From the NCBI RefSeq assembly GCF_000264945.2, contig NZ_CP013071.1, positions 75,219-139,218 on the forward strand: 64,000 nt of DNA, in the 5' to 3' direction. Each line of letters begins with the position of its first letter. Within the stretch, counting starts at the first letter, position 1. Below the pieces are notes generated by a model that was not told the DNA's origin, did no database searches, and saw nothing but the letters and a program-made list of their open reading frames with translations. The position numbers and the translations under genes are program-made. This DNA comes from Sphingobium indicum B90A. Lineage in GTDB: Bacteria; Pseudomonadota; Alphaproteobacteria; Sphingomonadales; Sphingomonadaceae. Below are positions 44,764-54,602 of this stretch, in pieces.

Positions 44764-44874
44764 CCCTCCCTAGATATGACCGAAGTATCGTTTCGCGCTC
44801 TTAAACATTTTTTCTTCGGTCGCGTTGAAAAACTATCCGTGTCTCCTGCCCACTTCACTCCGGTGTCAGGACAA

Positions 44875-45114
44875 TTATTTCGTTTCTATTCGGCAGACTG
44901 CCGCTCCAACAGCAGCATCATCACCTTCAGAAACCAATATTTCAATGAGAGTTCCATCGCACGGGGCTTCCACCTCGGACGTCACCTTTTCGGTTTCCAC
45001 CTCATAAAGGATGTCACCGAGAGCAAAGTCTGCGCCCAGCTGTACGTGCCAGCGAGCGATCGTGCCTTCTTCCATGTTCATGCCAAACATCGGCAACTTA
45101 AGCGACATCTTCAT
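44875..45114 (-). CDS. stand-alone lipoyl-carrier protein
   Basis: This 79-residue protein is a single biotinyl/lipoyl domain. The modified Lys lies in VETEKVTSEVEAP at about residue 43, with the EK-x-T/S-x-E pattern typical of lipoylated domains of 2-oxo acid or acetoin dehydrogenases. Normally this domain is fused to an E2 acyltransferase; here it ends after the domain. Its ATG overlaps the E1 beta stop by four bases, so it is the last gene of a coupled operon of ligase, E1 alpha, E1 beta and carrier. It may work with an E2 core encoded elsewhere. Confidence 0.85.
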   Translation of the reverse strand: MKMSLKLPMFGMNMEEGTIARWHVQLGADFALGDILYEVETEKVTSEVEAPCDGTLIEILVSEGDDAAVGAAVCRIETK

Positions 45115-46094
45115 GCAACGTCTCCATCGCGTACAGCCGCGCGGATCGCAGCCTCAACCATAGCCTCATCAGGGATCACCGCATTTTCGAGATGGGGCGC
45201 GAACGGGATCGCCACATCCTGCACGGTGTCCCGGCGCACGGGACCACGCAACGAAGCAAAACCCTGTTCGGCGACGATAGCGGCAATTTCACTTGCGGCG
45301 CTGCATGTAGCACGCGCCTCATCGAGGATTACTAGGCGCCCGGTCTTGCGAACCGAGGCCAGGATCAGCTCCTTATCGAGCGGGAAGAGCGTCATCGGAT
45401 CGACAACTTCGACCTCGATCCCCTCTTCGGACAATGTCGCCGCTGCGCGCATTGCATGACGCACCATCACACCGATCGCGACCACCGTGACATCGCGACC
45501 CTCGCGCTTCACCGATCCCTTGCCGAGCGGCACGACATGATCGCCATCGGGCACTTCTCCTTGCTCGCCGCCGCGGCGGGTGGGCAGCAGGAAGAGGACC
45601 GGATTATCCTCGCGGATGCTGGCCTTCATCAGACCCTTGGCGTCGGCTGGCGTGCTGGGGATCACGACCTTGATGCCGCCAAGGTTCATGACGCCTGGAT
45701 AGGGTGCATCGGAATGCTGCGCGCCAGATGAGCGGCCGGCACCGGTAGATGCCAGGTAAACGAGCGGCAGCTTGAGCTGGCCCGCCGTCATATAGCGAAG
45801 CTTGGCGGCCTGGTTCGCGATGGAGTCAAAGCCGGTGTAGAGGAAGTTGCCATACATCATGTGGCAGATCGGGCGATAGCCGGCCGCTGCCATCCCAACC
45901 GCCATACCGGTCATGACAACCTCGGAGATTGGCGTGTTGATCACCCGCTTGCCCCCGAACTTGTCGAAGAGGCCGCGTGTATCGCCGAACAAGCCGATCC
46001 TGACATCCTCGCCATAGAGGATCACACGATCGTCGCGCTCCATTTCTTCATGAAGCGCTTCGTTGACAGCATGGATGAGGCGCCGCTTAGCCAT
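45111..46094 (-). CDS. thiamine-diphosphate dehydrogenase E1 component, beta subunit
   Basis: The 327-residue protein has the transketolase-like pyrimidine domain (about 3-180, with VILYGEDV and INTPISEV) and the C-terminal transketolase domain (about 195-320, with VEVVDPMTLFPLDKELILASVRKTGRLVILDEA). It pairs with the alpha subunit to form the E1 of a pyruvate, 2-oxoacid or acetoin dehydrogenase-type complex. The ATG at 46094 overlaps the E1 alpha stop by eight bases; a longer frame to 46142 lies inside that gene. Confidence 0.9.
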   Translation of the reverse strand: MAKRRLIHAVNEALHEEMERDDRVILYGEDVRIGLFGDTRGLFDKFGGKRVINTPISEVVMTGMAVGMAAAGYRPICHMMYGNFLYTGFDSIANQAAKLRYMTAGQLKLPLVYLASTGAGRSSGAQHSDAPYPGVMNLGGIKVVIPSTPADAKGLMKASIREDNPVLFLLPTRRGGEQGEVPDGDHVVPLGKGSVKREGRDVTVVAIGVMVRHAMRAAATLSEEGIEVEVVDPMTLFPLDKELILASVRKTGRLVILDEARATCSAASEIAAIVAEQGFASLRGPVRRDTVQDVAIPFAPHLENAVIPDEAMVEAAIRAAVRDGDVA

Positions 46095-47058
46095 TGGCGA
46101 ACATATCCTCAAAAGCACGGGAGACAGGGGGAAGAGGATCATTCAAAGCATCGGTGATGGCGCTTTCGGTAACGCCCTCGACCCTGGCCCGGATAGCGGC
46201 CACGTCCTTTTCCAGATCCTCGGAGACGAGAAATTCTTCCAGCCGGCTAATCGGATCGCGCTGCTTCCAGCTCTCGACTTCTTCCTGGGTGCGATAAGGC
46301 GCTGCAAGGAAGCTTTCTTCGGATTCGACATGAGTCCGCCAGCGATAGGTACGAGCCTCGATGAGCGTGGCCCCTTCGCCTGAGCGCGCCCGCGCAACCG
46401 CCTCGCCAACGACCCGCCATACGGCGTGGACGTCATTGCCGTCGACCAGCGCGCCGGGCATGCCAAACGGTTCGGCGCGGCGCCAGATATCGCCAGCGTT
46501 CACCGTCTCATAAGGGGAGAATTGAGAAAATCCGTTATTCTCGCAGACCAGCAACAGTGGAAGCTTCCACAGGGCGGCGATGTTCAGCGCCTCGGAAATG
46601 ACGCCCTGGCTGGACGCACCGTCACCGAAAAACACCACGGCAACCCGGCCCTCGCCGTCAAGCTGCGCGCCGAGTGCCGCACCGACCGCGAGCCCTACGC
46701 CACCGCCGACAATGCCGTTGGCGCCCAATATGCCCTTCGAGACGTCGGCAACATGCATCGAGCCGCCCTTGCCGTGGCAAATGCCGGTCTCTTTGCCCAT
46801 GAGCTCCGCCGCCATAGCGCGCGGATCTCCGCCCTTCGCCAGGAAGTGACCGTGCCCGCGATGAGTGCTGGCAACCCAGTCGCTGTCGTCAAGATGTGCG
46901 CAGACGCCGGTGGCCACCGCTTCCTGGCCAATATAAAGATGCACATTGCCAGGAAGTTCGCCGGCTTTCCCGAGGTCACCAAGCCGCTCCTCCATCCTGC
47001 GGATAAGCAGCATGCGCTCAAAAAGCCGTAATGACCGTTGAAGGTCCGGACCATTCAT
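46087..47058 (-). CDS. thiamine-diphosphate dehydrogenase E1 component, alpha subunit
   Basis: The 323-residue protein has the dehydrogenase E1 fold with the thiamine-diphosphate motif GDGASSQG...CENN (about 145-175), the HRGHGHFLAKGGD loop and the phosphorylation-loop-like YRWRTHVESEES. The spacing and the HGKGGSMHVAD segment resemble acetoin dehydrogenase (AcoA) and pyruvate dehydrogenase alpha subunits. Acetoin-type enzymes cleave alpha-hydroxyketones or diketones, so a carbon-carbon cleavage step is possible. Its ATG overlaps the ligase stop (ATGA). Confidence 0.9.
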   Translation of the reverse strand: MNGPDLQRSLRLFERMLLIRRMEERLGDLGKAGELPGNVHLYIGQEAVATGVCAHLDDSDWVASTHRGHGHFLAKGGDPRAMAAELMGKETGICHGKGGSMHVADVSKGILGANGIVGGGVGLAVGAALGAQLDGEGRVAVVFFGDGASSQGVISEALNIAALWKLPLLLVCENNGFSQFSPYETVNAGDIWRRAEPFGMPGALVDGNDVHAVWRVVGEAVARARSGEGATLIEARTYRWRTHVESEESFLAAPYRTQEEVESWKQRDPISRLEEFLVSEDLEKDVAAIRARVEGVTESAITDALNDPLPPVSRAFEDMFANG

Positions 47059-48698
47059 AAGGACGCCTCCGTGGGCTGAGCCTGCGCAACCAGGCGATCA
47101 CGCAGGATATTCTTCTGGACTTTGCCCGAAGCCGTGCGCGGAAACGCGTCGACCATCTCCACGCGCTCCGGCCATTTCTGTCGCGCTAGCCCTTGCTCCC
47201 CGAGGAAGCTGCCAATGTCGGCGACGGAAACGGGCGCATCCGCAATCACATAGGCGCAGACCCCTTCACCCAGCCTTTCATGCGGCATCGCCACCACTGC
47301 GACGTCGGTGATTGCAGGATAGCGATGCAGCGCATCTTCGATTTCCTGAGGGCTGATATTCTCGCCCCCGCGCACGATAACATCCTTTTTACGGCCGCTC
47401 ACCGCCAGGAAATCGCCAAATTCGATCCGTCCGAGATCACCCGTGCGGAAGAAGCCGTCCTGATCGAACGCATCGTCCGTCAGCGCTTGATCGGTATAGC
47501 CCAGCATCACCTCCGGGCCGCGAACAAGGATCTCTCCTTCCGCCCCCTCGCCCAGCAACGCTCCCGTCGCTTCGTCGATGATCCGCACTTCATTGTTGAC
47601 GATGCGCCCGTCCGTGGTCGCGCCAAGCTCAAGCTCTTCGACGCCCCGGACACCCAGCGTGACCGTTGGCGCCTCGCTGCTTCCGAAGGCGCGCGATATG
47701 GCGCACCCCGGGATCGCCTGCGCCGCCCGGCGCACAAGTTCCGGCGCAACCGGCGCCCCGCCGCAGATAAACAAACGCATCGTGGGGAGCAGAGCCCCGG
47801 CCGACACGACCGTATCCGTAAGTTCCCTGAGGAAGGGAGTTGCGCCAACGCTCATCGTTACGCCGTGCCGCTTGATCAGCTCGACCGCCTCAGAGGCGTC
47901 CCATCGCTCCATCAACACCGCGGCACAGCCGGTGACGAAACCCATTTCGAGCGCGTAAAGATAGCCGGTTATATGCGTAACCGGCGAGGGCATCAGCACC
48001 ACATCGCTCGCACCAAGGCCCCAATAGTCCCGAGCGGCAAGGAGCTCGGCCATTAAGCTATTGTGGCTGTGCAGAACGCCCTTGGGATGGCTTGTCGTGC
48101 CCGATGTATAGAGCAGCAGCTTGACGGCATTGGGATCGGGATGGCCGCTTGCCACGTCAGGCGCGTTTGAAGCGAGAAGCTCCTCATAACCAAGACAGCC
48201 CTCCGCCTCACCCCGGACGGTAACGATGGTGGCAAGATCGGGAAGGCCCGCCTGAAGCGCGCGCGCCATATTGACATAATCGAAGCCACGGAAGCTCGTC
48301 GGCACGAACAGAATCTTAGCACGGCCGTCGCGCAGGATGTAGCCGACCTCCGCCTCGCGATAGATTGGGATGATGGGATTGCAGACAAAGCCGCCGATAC
48401 AACAAGCCAGGTTGATTACCGCGGTTTCGAGCCAGTTGGGAAGCTGGAAGCTTACCACATCGCCCGGAACTAGGCCACGCGTGGCAAGTACCGCAGCAAT
48501 CTTTCTTGCCTTGGTAACAAGATTACCCAGATAAAGCGAGCGATCGCCCTCAATAAATGCGAGCATGTCAGGCTTTTCGATCACCAGACGCGCAGCGATA
48601 TCGGCGATCGACTCATTCCGCCATGCGCCTGAAGCTGTGTAGTTGTCGATCATCGCGTCGTTCAGACGGGTGATCCAACCGCTCACGTCCTTTCGCAC
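47055..48698 (-). CDS. acyl-CoA synthetase (AMP-forming ligase)
   Basis: The ANL-family ligase of about 547 residues has the phosphate loop LLLYTSGTTSHPKGVLHSHN, the adenine segment AFGSSEAPTVTLG, the FRTGDLGRI hinge region, GGENISPQEIEDALHR, and the catalytic Lys in FPRTASGKVQKN. It activates a carboxylic acid to its CoA thioester, which is probably the entry reaction of the pathway. I chose GTG at 48698 because AGGGG lies six bases upstream; a frame from 48725 and an ATG at 48650 are alternatives. It is first in the operon with E1 alpha, E1 beta and the lipoyl protein. Confidence 0.88.
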   Translation of the reverse strand: MRKDVSGWITRLNDAMIDNYTASGAWRNESIADIAARLVIEKPDMLAFIEGDRSLYLGNLVTKARKIAAVLATRGLVPGDVVSFQLPNWLETAVINLACCIGGFVCNPIIPIYREAEVGYILRDGRAKILFVPTSFRGFDYVNMARALQAGLPDLATIVTVRGEAEGCLGYEELLASNAPDVASGHPDPNAVKLLLYTSGTTSHPKGVLHSHNSLMAELLAARDYWGLGASDVVLMPSPVTHITGYLYALEMGFVTGCAAVLMERWDASEAVELIKRHGVTMSVGATPFLRELTDTVVSAGALLPTMRLFICGGAPVAPELVRRAAQAIPGCAISRAFGSSEAPTVTLGVRGVEELELGATTDGRIVNNEVRIIDEATGALLGEGAEGEILVRGPEVMLGYTDQALTDDAFDQDGFFRTGDLGRIEFGDFLAVSGRKKDVIVRGGENISPQEIEDALHRYPAITDVAVVAMPHERLGEGVCAYVIADAPVSVADIGSFLGEQGLARQKWPERVEMVDAFPRTASGKVQKNILRDRLVAQAQPTEASL

Positions 48699-49157
48699 GT
48701 CTATCCCCTCACTCGCGAAACACACCGACCACGAGCTTTCCCGATTCGTCTTCCGTACATGGGAAACTAGCCTGCCAACCCGCTCACGCAGGCCCCTGGC
48801 AGCATCCGATCCATCCGTTCAGCATTTCCGGCCGGATGGCCCCAACTTGCACGGCGCTTATCGTCTCTGCGTCTGTTTGAAACTTTAGGTTACCGTTTGG
48901 GCATTTGTCAATAGCCCTATGCGCCACAAACATCGCCAAAAAGAAGCTACGTAACGACCAATTCCCAACTCCTGCCCGCCGGCCACAATGCTGCAAGCGC
49001 ACATGCAACAACTCACAGAGTAAGGACCTCTTCCAGCGGCGGCGCGTATTCAGCGCGCACCGCCGTCAGCTGGAGCGAAGCATCCGCCTATGCACTTGAC
49101 CAGCCGGTCATTTTTTAGCATTCACGACCATTGGCATCGGCGCCAAGGCGCTTGGTT
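48699..49157. promoter_or_regulatory. divergent regulatory region, ligase operon / TetR gene
   Basis: About 460 AT-richer bases separate the ligase operon and the TetR-type gene, which are transcribed away from each other. It should hold both promoters and the TetR operator. I see AT-rich stretches around 48880-48970 but no palindrome good enough to name as the operator. Confidence 0.45.
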
Positions 49158-49880
49158 ATGAAAGAAGGGAATGAGGTGACGACCCCGCGTAAGAAAACGC
49201 AGACCGACACTCCGCGGTTGCCGCGCGCCGAACGCGAGCGGCTTATCGTGGAAGGCGCCGTGCAATTCTTCGCGGAAGTAGGGTTTGGTGGTGACACACG
49301 CGAGCTAGCGAAGCGGCTGAACATCACGCACCCTTTGTTATTTCGCTATTTTGCCAGCAAGAACGCACTGATTGAACGCGTGTATCAGGAAGTATTCATC
49401 GGCCGGTGGAATCCATACTGGGAAATTGTAATCAGCAACCGCAATGTTCCGTTGCGAGAGCGGCTGGTAAATGTATACCAGGCGCTCGCCCAGACAGTGC
49501 TTAATTATGACTGGGTCCGCCTATTCATGTTCGCAGGTCTTAAGGGATCCGACATAAACGGTCGCTGGTATTCTTTCATGCAAGAACATCTCGTCAGGCC
49601 GGTTTGCGCCGAATTTCGTCACGATCTTGGCCTGCCTACGATTGAAGAGATGCCTCTCACACAGAACGAATCCGAACTCGTGCTTGGCGTCAATTCGCGC
49701 ATCTTTTATCTCGGCGTCCGGAAATTCATATATGGGGTCGACACGCCTGAAAACGTCGATGCCTGGGTAGAGATGGAAATTATTCTGTTTCTGGATGGGG
49801 TCGTCAACATTTATCCCGGGCTGGTGGCTCCTCCCCAGCGCCGCGTCCGCAAGCCACGACTGGCCAGGGCCACCAAAAAA
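49158..49880 (+). pseudogene. TetR-family regulator, 3' end replaced by IS6100
   Basis: From the ATG at 49158 the protein has a TetR helix-turn-helix (RERLIVEGAVQFFAEVGFGGDTRELAKRLNITHPLLFRYFASKNAL, about 22-70) and a ligand domain of about 170 residues. After RKPRLARATKK the frame enters IS6100 copy 4 and adds 11 foreign residues before a stop at 49916. The core seems nearly complete, so it may still bind DNA. It diverges from the ligase/E1 operon, its most likely target. Confidence 0.8.
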
Positions 49881-50760
49881 GGCTCTGTTGCAAAGATTGG
49901 CGGCAGTCAGAGGTAGGCTGTCGCTCTGCGCCGATCAGGCGGCTGCTGCGAAATGGTGGTTGAGCATGCCCATGGCCTCCGTCAGCGCCGAGGGCCCAAT
50001 GCCAAAAGCTCTCTCCACAAGGCGCACCTCGCCCCTGATGCCGGGCTGCAGGCACCAGGGGCGAGCCTGTCCTTTGCGCAGGGCTCGCATGACTTCGAAT
50101 CCCTTGATCGTGGCATAGGCCGTGGGGATCGATTTGAAACCGCGCACCGGCTTGATCAGTATCTTGAGCTTTCCGTGATCGGCCTCGATCACGTTATTGA
50201 GATACTTCACCTGCCGGTGGGCCGTCTCCCGGTCCAGCTTTCCTTCGCGCTTCAATTCGGTGATCGCTGCACCATAGCTCGGCGCTTTGTCGGTATTGAG
50301 CGTGGCAGGCTTTTCCCAGTGCTTCAGGCCTCGCAGGGCCTTGCCCAGGAACCGCTTCGCTGCCTTGGCGCTGCGGGTCGGCGACAGGTAGAAATCGATC
50401 GTGTCGCCCCGCTTGTCGACTGCCCGGTACAGGTAGGTCCACTTGCCCCGCACCTTGACGTAGGTTTCATCCAGGCGCCAGCTCGGATCAAAGCCACGCC
50501 GCCAGAACCAGCGCAGCCGCTTCTCCATCTCCGGGGCGTAGCACTGGACCCAGCGATAGATCGTCGTATGGTCGACCGAAATGCCGCGTTCCGCCAGCAT
50601 TTCCTCAAGGTCGCGATAGCTGATCGGATAGCGACAATACCAGCGCACCGCCCACAGGATCACATCACCCTGGAAATGGCGCCACTTGAAATCCGTCATC
50701 GTTCCGTCCGTCCAATCTCCGCCAAGCATGCTCAAGCTTCACGATTTTTGCAACAGAGCC
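49881..50760 (-). mobile_element. IS6100 copy 4
   Basis: This 880-bp copy has perfect 14-bp ends, in the same orientation as copy 3. The flanks CCAAAAAA and GATCGGAG are not a target duplication. It marks the border between the catabolic mosaic and the plasmid backbone. Confidence 0.97.
49935..50699 (-). CDS. tnpA: IS6100 transposase
   Basis: The 254-residue IS6-family DDE transposase is identical in predicted protein to the other copies. Confidence 0.95.
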   Translation of the reverse strand: MTDFKWRHFQGDVILWAVRWYCRYPISYRDLEEMLAERGISVDHTTIYRWVQCYAPEMEKRLRWFWRRGFDPSWRLDETYVKVRGKWTYLYRAVDKRGDTIDFYLSPTRSAKAAKRFLGKALRGLKHWEKPATLNTDKAPSYGAAITELKREGKLDRETAHRQVKYLNNVIEADHGKLKILIKPVRGFKSIPTAYATIKGFEVMRALRKGQARPWCLQPGIRGEVRLVERAFGIGPSALTEAMGMLNHHFAAAA

Positions 50761-53533
50761 GATCGGAGTATTCCGGGCGGGGATTTGATCGGACGATGGA
50801 GCCTGAGCTTTGCCGATATTGATTTTGTAAATTCGAAGCCGGCCCTGACGCGCCTTGGCCTCGCCGCACAGCTGAAATTCTTCGCTTCCCTGGGGTTTTT
50901 CGCGATCGATCCCGGCTCAATCCCTACCGATGGCCTCTCGTATCTGGCCGAGCAACTCGGTGTCGAGGCTGGCGAGATAGCCGGTTATGACTTTTCCAGT
51001 CGGACAGCACGACGGCATTGTGCGGAGATCCTGATCCATCTTGGATATCACCGCATGAAGCGGGTGGATCGCGCGCAATTGACGGAATGGATTGCTGGCG
51101 AGCTGTGCCCGGGCGGCCAGTCGATCAATGCCATGCTTGAGCATGTTTTCCTGTGGTGCCGGGACCGGCGTATTTATGGGCCGTCGCGCAAGGAGCTTGA
51201 ACGTGTCGTTCGCTCACAACGGCAAGATTATCTGGACACCTGGCTGATCGGAGCCAGTGATCGGCTTTCGTCAGATGCGGTGGCGTTATTGGAAGCCTCG
51301 CTTGCCGATCCGGACAGCTCGACCGGATTCAACAGGATGAAGGGTGACGCCGGACAGGCAACGCTCGACAACATTCTCGACGTGACCGAGAAACTCGCCT
51401 TTATCCAGAGACTTGATCTTCCCCATGATCTCCTGACGGCTACGGGCAAGCCATGGGTCGATCAGATTGTTCGCCGCGTTGCCGGTGAAAAGGCCTCGGA
51501 GATGCGCCGGCATGCGCCGGCGCGACAGCTCGGCCTTTATGCGATTTATCTAATGTCGCGGGAGGCGCAACTCACTGACGCGATGATCGACCTGCTGATC
51601 GAAACCGTTCACAAGATCGGAACGCGCTCGAAACGCAAGGTGGTGGGCGATATCGCGAAAGACATCGAGCGGGTCTATGGAAAGGAGCGCCTGCTGGTCG
51701 AGATCGCCAGCGCCTCGATCAATGAACCATCGGGGCGCATCTGCGATGTCATTTTCCCGATCGCCGGTAAGGCCAAGCTGGCGGCGATCGTCAAGGAGAG
51801 CCATGCGAAGGGCGCTCTGGACCGGCGCATCTACAAGGTGATGCGTGGTTCCTGGGCCAATCATTACCGGCGCATGCTGCCAAGCCTGCTTTCCGTACTT
51901 GAGTTCCGGTCGAACAACGCGGTGTGGCGGCCGGTCCTGGCGGCCCTCGACTGGATCAGGAGCAAGGTGGATGGCGGATGCCGCTTCGTGCCATTGCAGG
52001 ATGTTCCGATCGATGAGGTGATTCCAGCGCGATGGCGCAGTTCCGTCATTGATGACGATGGGCGGGTAAACCGGATCAGCTATGAGCTTTGCGTCCTGAC
52101 GCAACTGCGCGACCGCATCCGCTCCAAAGAAATCTGGGTGGTCGGGGCGGATCGCTATCGCAATCCCGATGACGATCTTCCCAAGGACTTCGAGATCAGG
52201 CGAGATGCGTACTATTCCGGCCTCAGCCTGACGCCAGATGCGCAGGCGTTTTGCGCCTCGATCCGGGAGGAGCTTGAACGGGAACTGTTGCTCCTCAATG
52301 CCAATATTCCACAAAACGACAAGGTCCGGCTCCTGTGGCGCGGCGACAACCGGATATCGATTACACCGTTCAAGCCCTTGCCCGAACCGAAGGGTCTCGC
52401 TTCGATCAAAAGCGAGATCGGTCAGCGCTGGCCGATGACCGGACTGCTGGACGTGTTGAAAGAGGCTGCTCTGGACACGGGATTGATGGATGCTTTCGAA
52501 ACGTCGGCCTCGCGGGTTACCCTGTCGAAAGCAGCCTTGGCTCAGCGTCTTTTGCTGTGTCTCTATGGCTTGGGCACGAACGCCGGGCTCAAGCGGGTCG
52601 CTGGCGCAACACCCGATGTCAGTTACGAGGAATTGCTGCATGTCCATCGCCGTTTCATCCACGCGCCAGCGCTGAGGGAGGCGTGCGCGCGGGTAGCAAA
52701 CGCGACACTGGCAATCCGCAATGCCGCAGTATGGGGAGATGCGGGCACGGCATGCGCGTCCGATTCAACGAAGTTCGGCGCGTGGGACCGCAACCTGATG
52801 ACGGAATGGCACGCCCGCTATGGCGGCCGTGGCGTCATGATCTACTGGCATGTGGAGAAGCGCGCGACCTGCGTTTATTCCCAGCTCAAGCGGTGCTCTT
52901 CCTCGGAGGTCGCCTCCATGATCGAAGGCGTGCTACGCCATTGCACCGACATGGAAATCCAGCGCCAGTACGTCGATAGCCACGGCCAGAGCGCAGTCGG
53001 CTTTGCGTTCTGCCGACTCCTTGGATTTGAGCTTGCCCCGCGGCTGAAAGCAGTGGCACGCCAGAAACTGGCCCTTCCCCAAGCCGGCATGCGCACGCGG
53101 CTTTCCAATTTACTGCCGATCCTCTCCAGCCCGATCGACTGGGACGAGATCGAGCAACAATATGACGAAATGGTCAAATATGCCGCTGCCATGCAATCGC
53201 GCACCGCCGATCCGGAAGCGATCCTGCTCCGGTTTGCCAGAGCCGAAGTGATGCACCCGACCTACAAGGCGCTGAGTGAACTCGGCCGCGCGGTCAAAAC
53301 AATCTTCCTATGCCGGTATTTGCGTCAGGAGGCATTCCGCCGCGAGATCCACGAAGGGCTGAATGTGGTTGAGAACTGGAACGGCGCTAATGGTTTCGTG
53401 TTCTTCGGCAAGGGCGGCGAGATCGCCACCAACCGCATCCATGAGCAGGAAATCTCCGTTCTGGCGCTACACCTCCTGCAAGCGTCGCTGGTGTATGTGA
53501 ACACCCGCATGCTTCAGACCGTACTGGTTGAGC
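50761..53533 (+). pseudogene. tnpA: Tn3-family transposase, main fragment (5' end lost)
   Basis: About 924 codons of a Tn3-type transposase remain. The frame begins just after the missing N-terminus ([25 protein letters not shown]). It contains the DDE core, with segments such as [35 protein letters not shown] and [20 protein letters not shown], and the Glu in [15 protein letters not shown]6100 copy 4 replaces roughly the first 15-25 codons, and an IS21-family element interrupts the gene at 53534. The last 45 codons continue at 56331. Both ends being broken, the transposon should be immobile unless helped in trans. Confidence 0.92.
53526..53533. repeat. IS21-element target duplication, left copy
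   Basis: GGTTGAGC directly precedes the element, matching 56323-56330. Confidence 0.85.
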
Positions 53534-53538
53534 TGTAG

Positions 53539-53792
53539 CGCGACGATTACGGTGTCCGGTCGGCGTCAATTTTGATGGCCGATAGGTGGCCGCGCCGGTT
53601 GGTGAATTCTGGCTACCATTTGCTGTTGCGAGGAGCAACCGTCGAGCGACAATTACGACGCTGGGTAATTGTCGCTGGCGCTGGCCGGAAGCGAGGGTTT
53701 GAAGCGCATGGGATGGTTGGCATGTAATTGCCGCTGGCGACAATTACCCGTTGCCTCAGCAAGGGTGCTCCCGAGCGCGAAGCCAGCGACAA
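53539..53792. repeat. IS21 left-end multiple terminal repeats
   Basis: A motif around GCGACAATTACG recurs at about 53646, 53671 (inverted, GGTAATTGTCGC), 53735 (next to its inverted form) and 53784. IS21-family elements carry such internal repeats near their ends as transposase binding sites. There is no gene in this 254-base stretch. Confidence 0.6.
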
Positions 53793-54602
53793 TTATGATG
53801 GCCGGTCCGGGGCGCCATTGGGCGGGTCGTAATCGCCGGCGTTGATGCGGGCGACGGCGGAACGCTTGCGGTAGCTTTCGCCGTTCATCTCGATGATGGT
53901 CGAGTGGTGCACGAGGCGGTCGATCGCGGCGACAGTCATGGCGGGATCAGGGAAGACGTTGTCCCATGCCGAAAATGGCTGGTTGGCGGTAATGGCGAGC
54001 GAGTGGCGTTCGTAGCGGTGGGCGATGAGCTCGAACAAGGCGCTGGTTTCGACCTGGTCCTTGCGGACGTAGGACAGATCGTCGAGCACGATGAGATCGA
54101 ACTTGTCGAGCTTGTCGAGCATGGCGGGCAAGCTGAGGTCGCGGCGCGCGGACTGGAGCTTCTGGACCATGTCGGTGGTGGAGCAGAACAGGACGCGCCG
54201 CCCCGTGTCGATGAGGGCATGGCCAATGGCGGCAACTGCGTGCGTCTTGCCGGTCCCGCTCTGGCCGAACAGCAGCAGGTTGCCGCCGTTCTCGATCCAG
54301 TCGTCACCGGCGGCGAGGGACAAGAGGTGCGGTTTGCGGATGCCGGGGGCGGCGTCGAAATCGAAGGTGGCGAAGGTCTTGCCTGCGGGCAAGCCGGACT
54401 GGTCGCGATGGCGCTGGATGCGCCGGGAGGAGCGATCAGCCATCTCGATCTCGAGAAGCGAGGCCAGCAGGTTGGCGGCCGGCCAGCCATCGCGATCGGC
54501 GGTGTCGGTGAGGCGCTTCCAGTTGCGGTTGATGCTCGGCAGGCGCAAGGCCTTCAGCAGGGTAGGCAGTACGGCGGCGGCCTGATCCTTGGTGCGGGTC
54601 AT
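53793..54602 (-). CDS. istB: IS21 helper ATPase IstB
   Basis: The 269-residue AAA+ protein has Walker A (LLLFGQSGTGKTHAVAAI, about 108-125), Walker B (FDLIVLDDLSYV) and sensor residues in SLAITANQPFSAW. IstB binds DNA and directs the transposase to target sites. Its ATG overlaps the istA stop by one base. Confidence 0.93.
   Translation of the reverse strand: MTRTKDQAAAVLPTLLKALRLPSINRNWKRLTDTADRDGWPAANLLASLLEIEMADRSSRRIQRHRDQSGLPAGKTFATFDFDAAPGIRKPHLLSLAAGDDWIENGGNLLLFGQSGTGKTHAVAAIGHALIDTGRRVLFCSTTDMVQKLQSARRDLSLPAMLDKLDKFDLIVLDDLSYVRKDQVETSALFELIAHRYERHSLAITANQPFSAWDNVFPDPAMTVAAIDRLVHHSTIIEMNGESYRKRSAVARINAGDYDPPNGAPDRPS

Noticed and set aside
44778..44821. GACCGAAG...CTTCGGTC inverted repeat upstream of the TonB receptor
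   Set aside because: Only 8 bp with a 28-base loop; too weak to call a terminator or operator.
53539..53792. GCGACAATTACG repeats as a CRISPR-like or iteron array
   Set aside because: Spacing is irregular, orientations vary and they lie inside the IS21 left end, so they are transposase-binding repeats.
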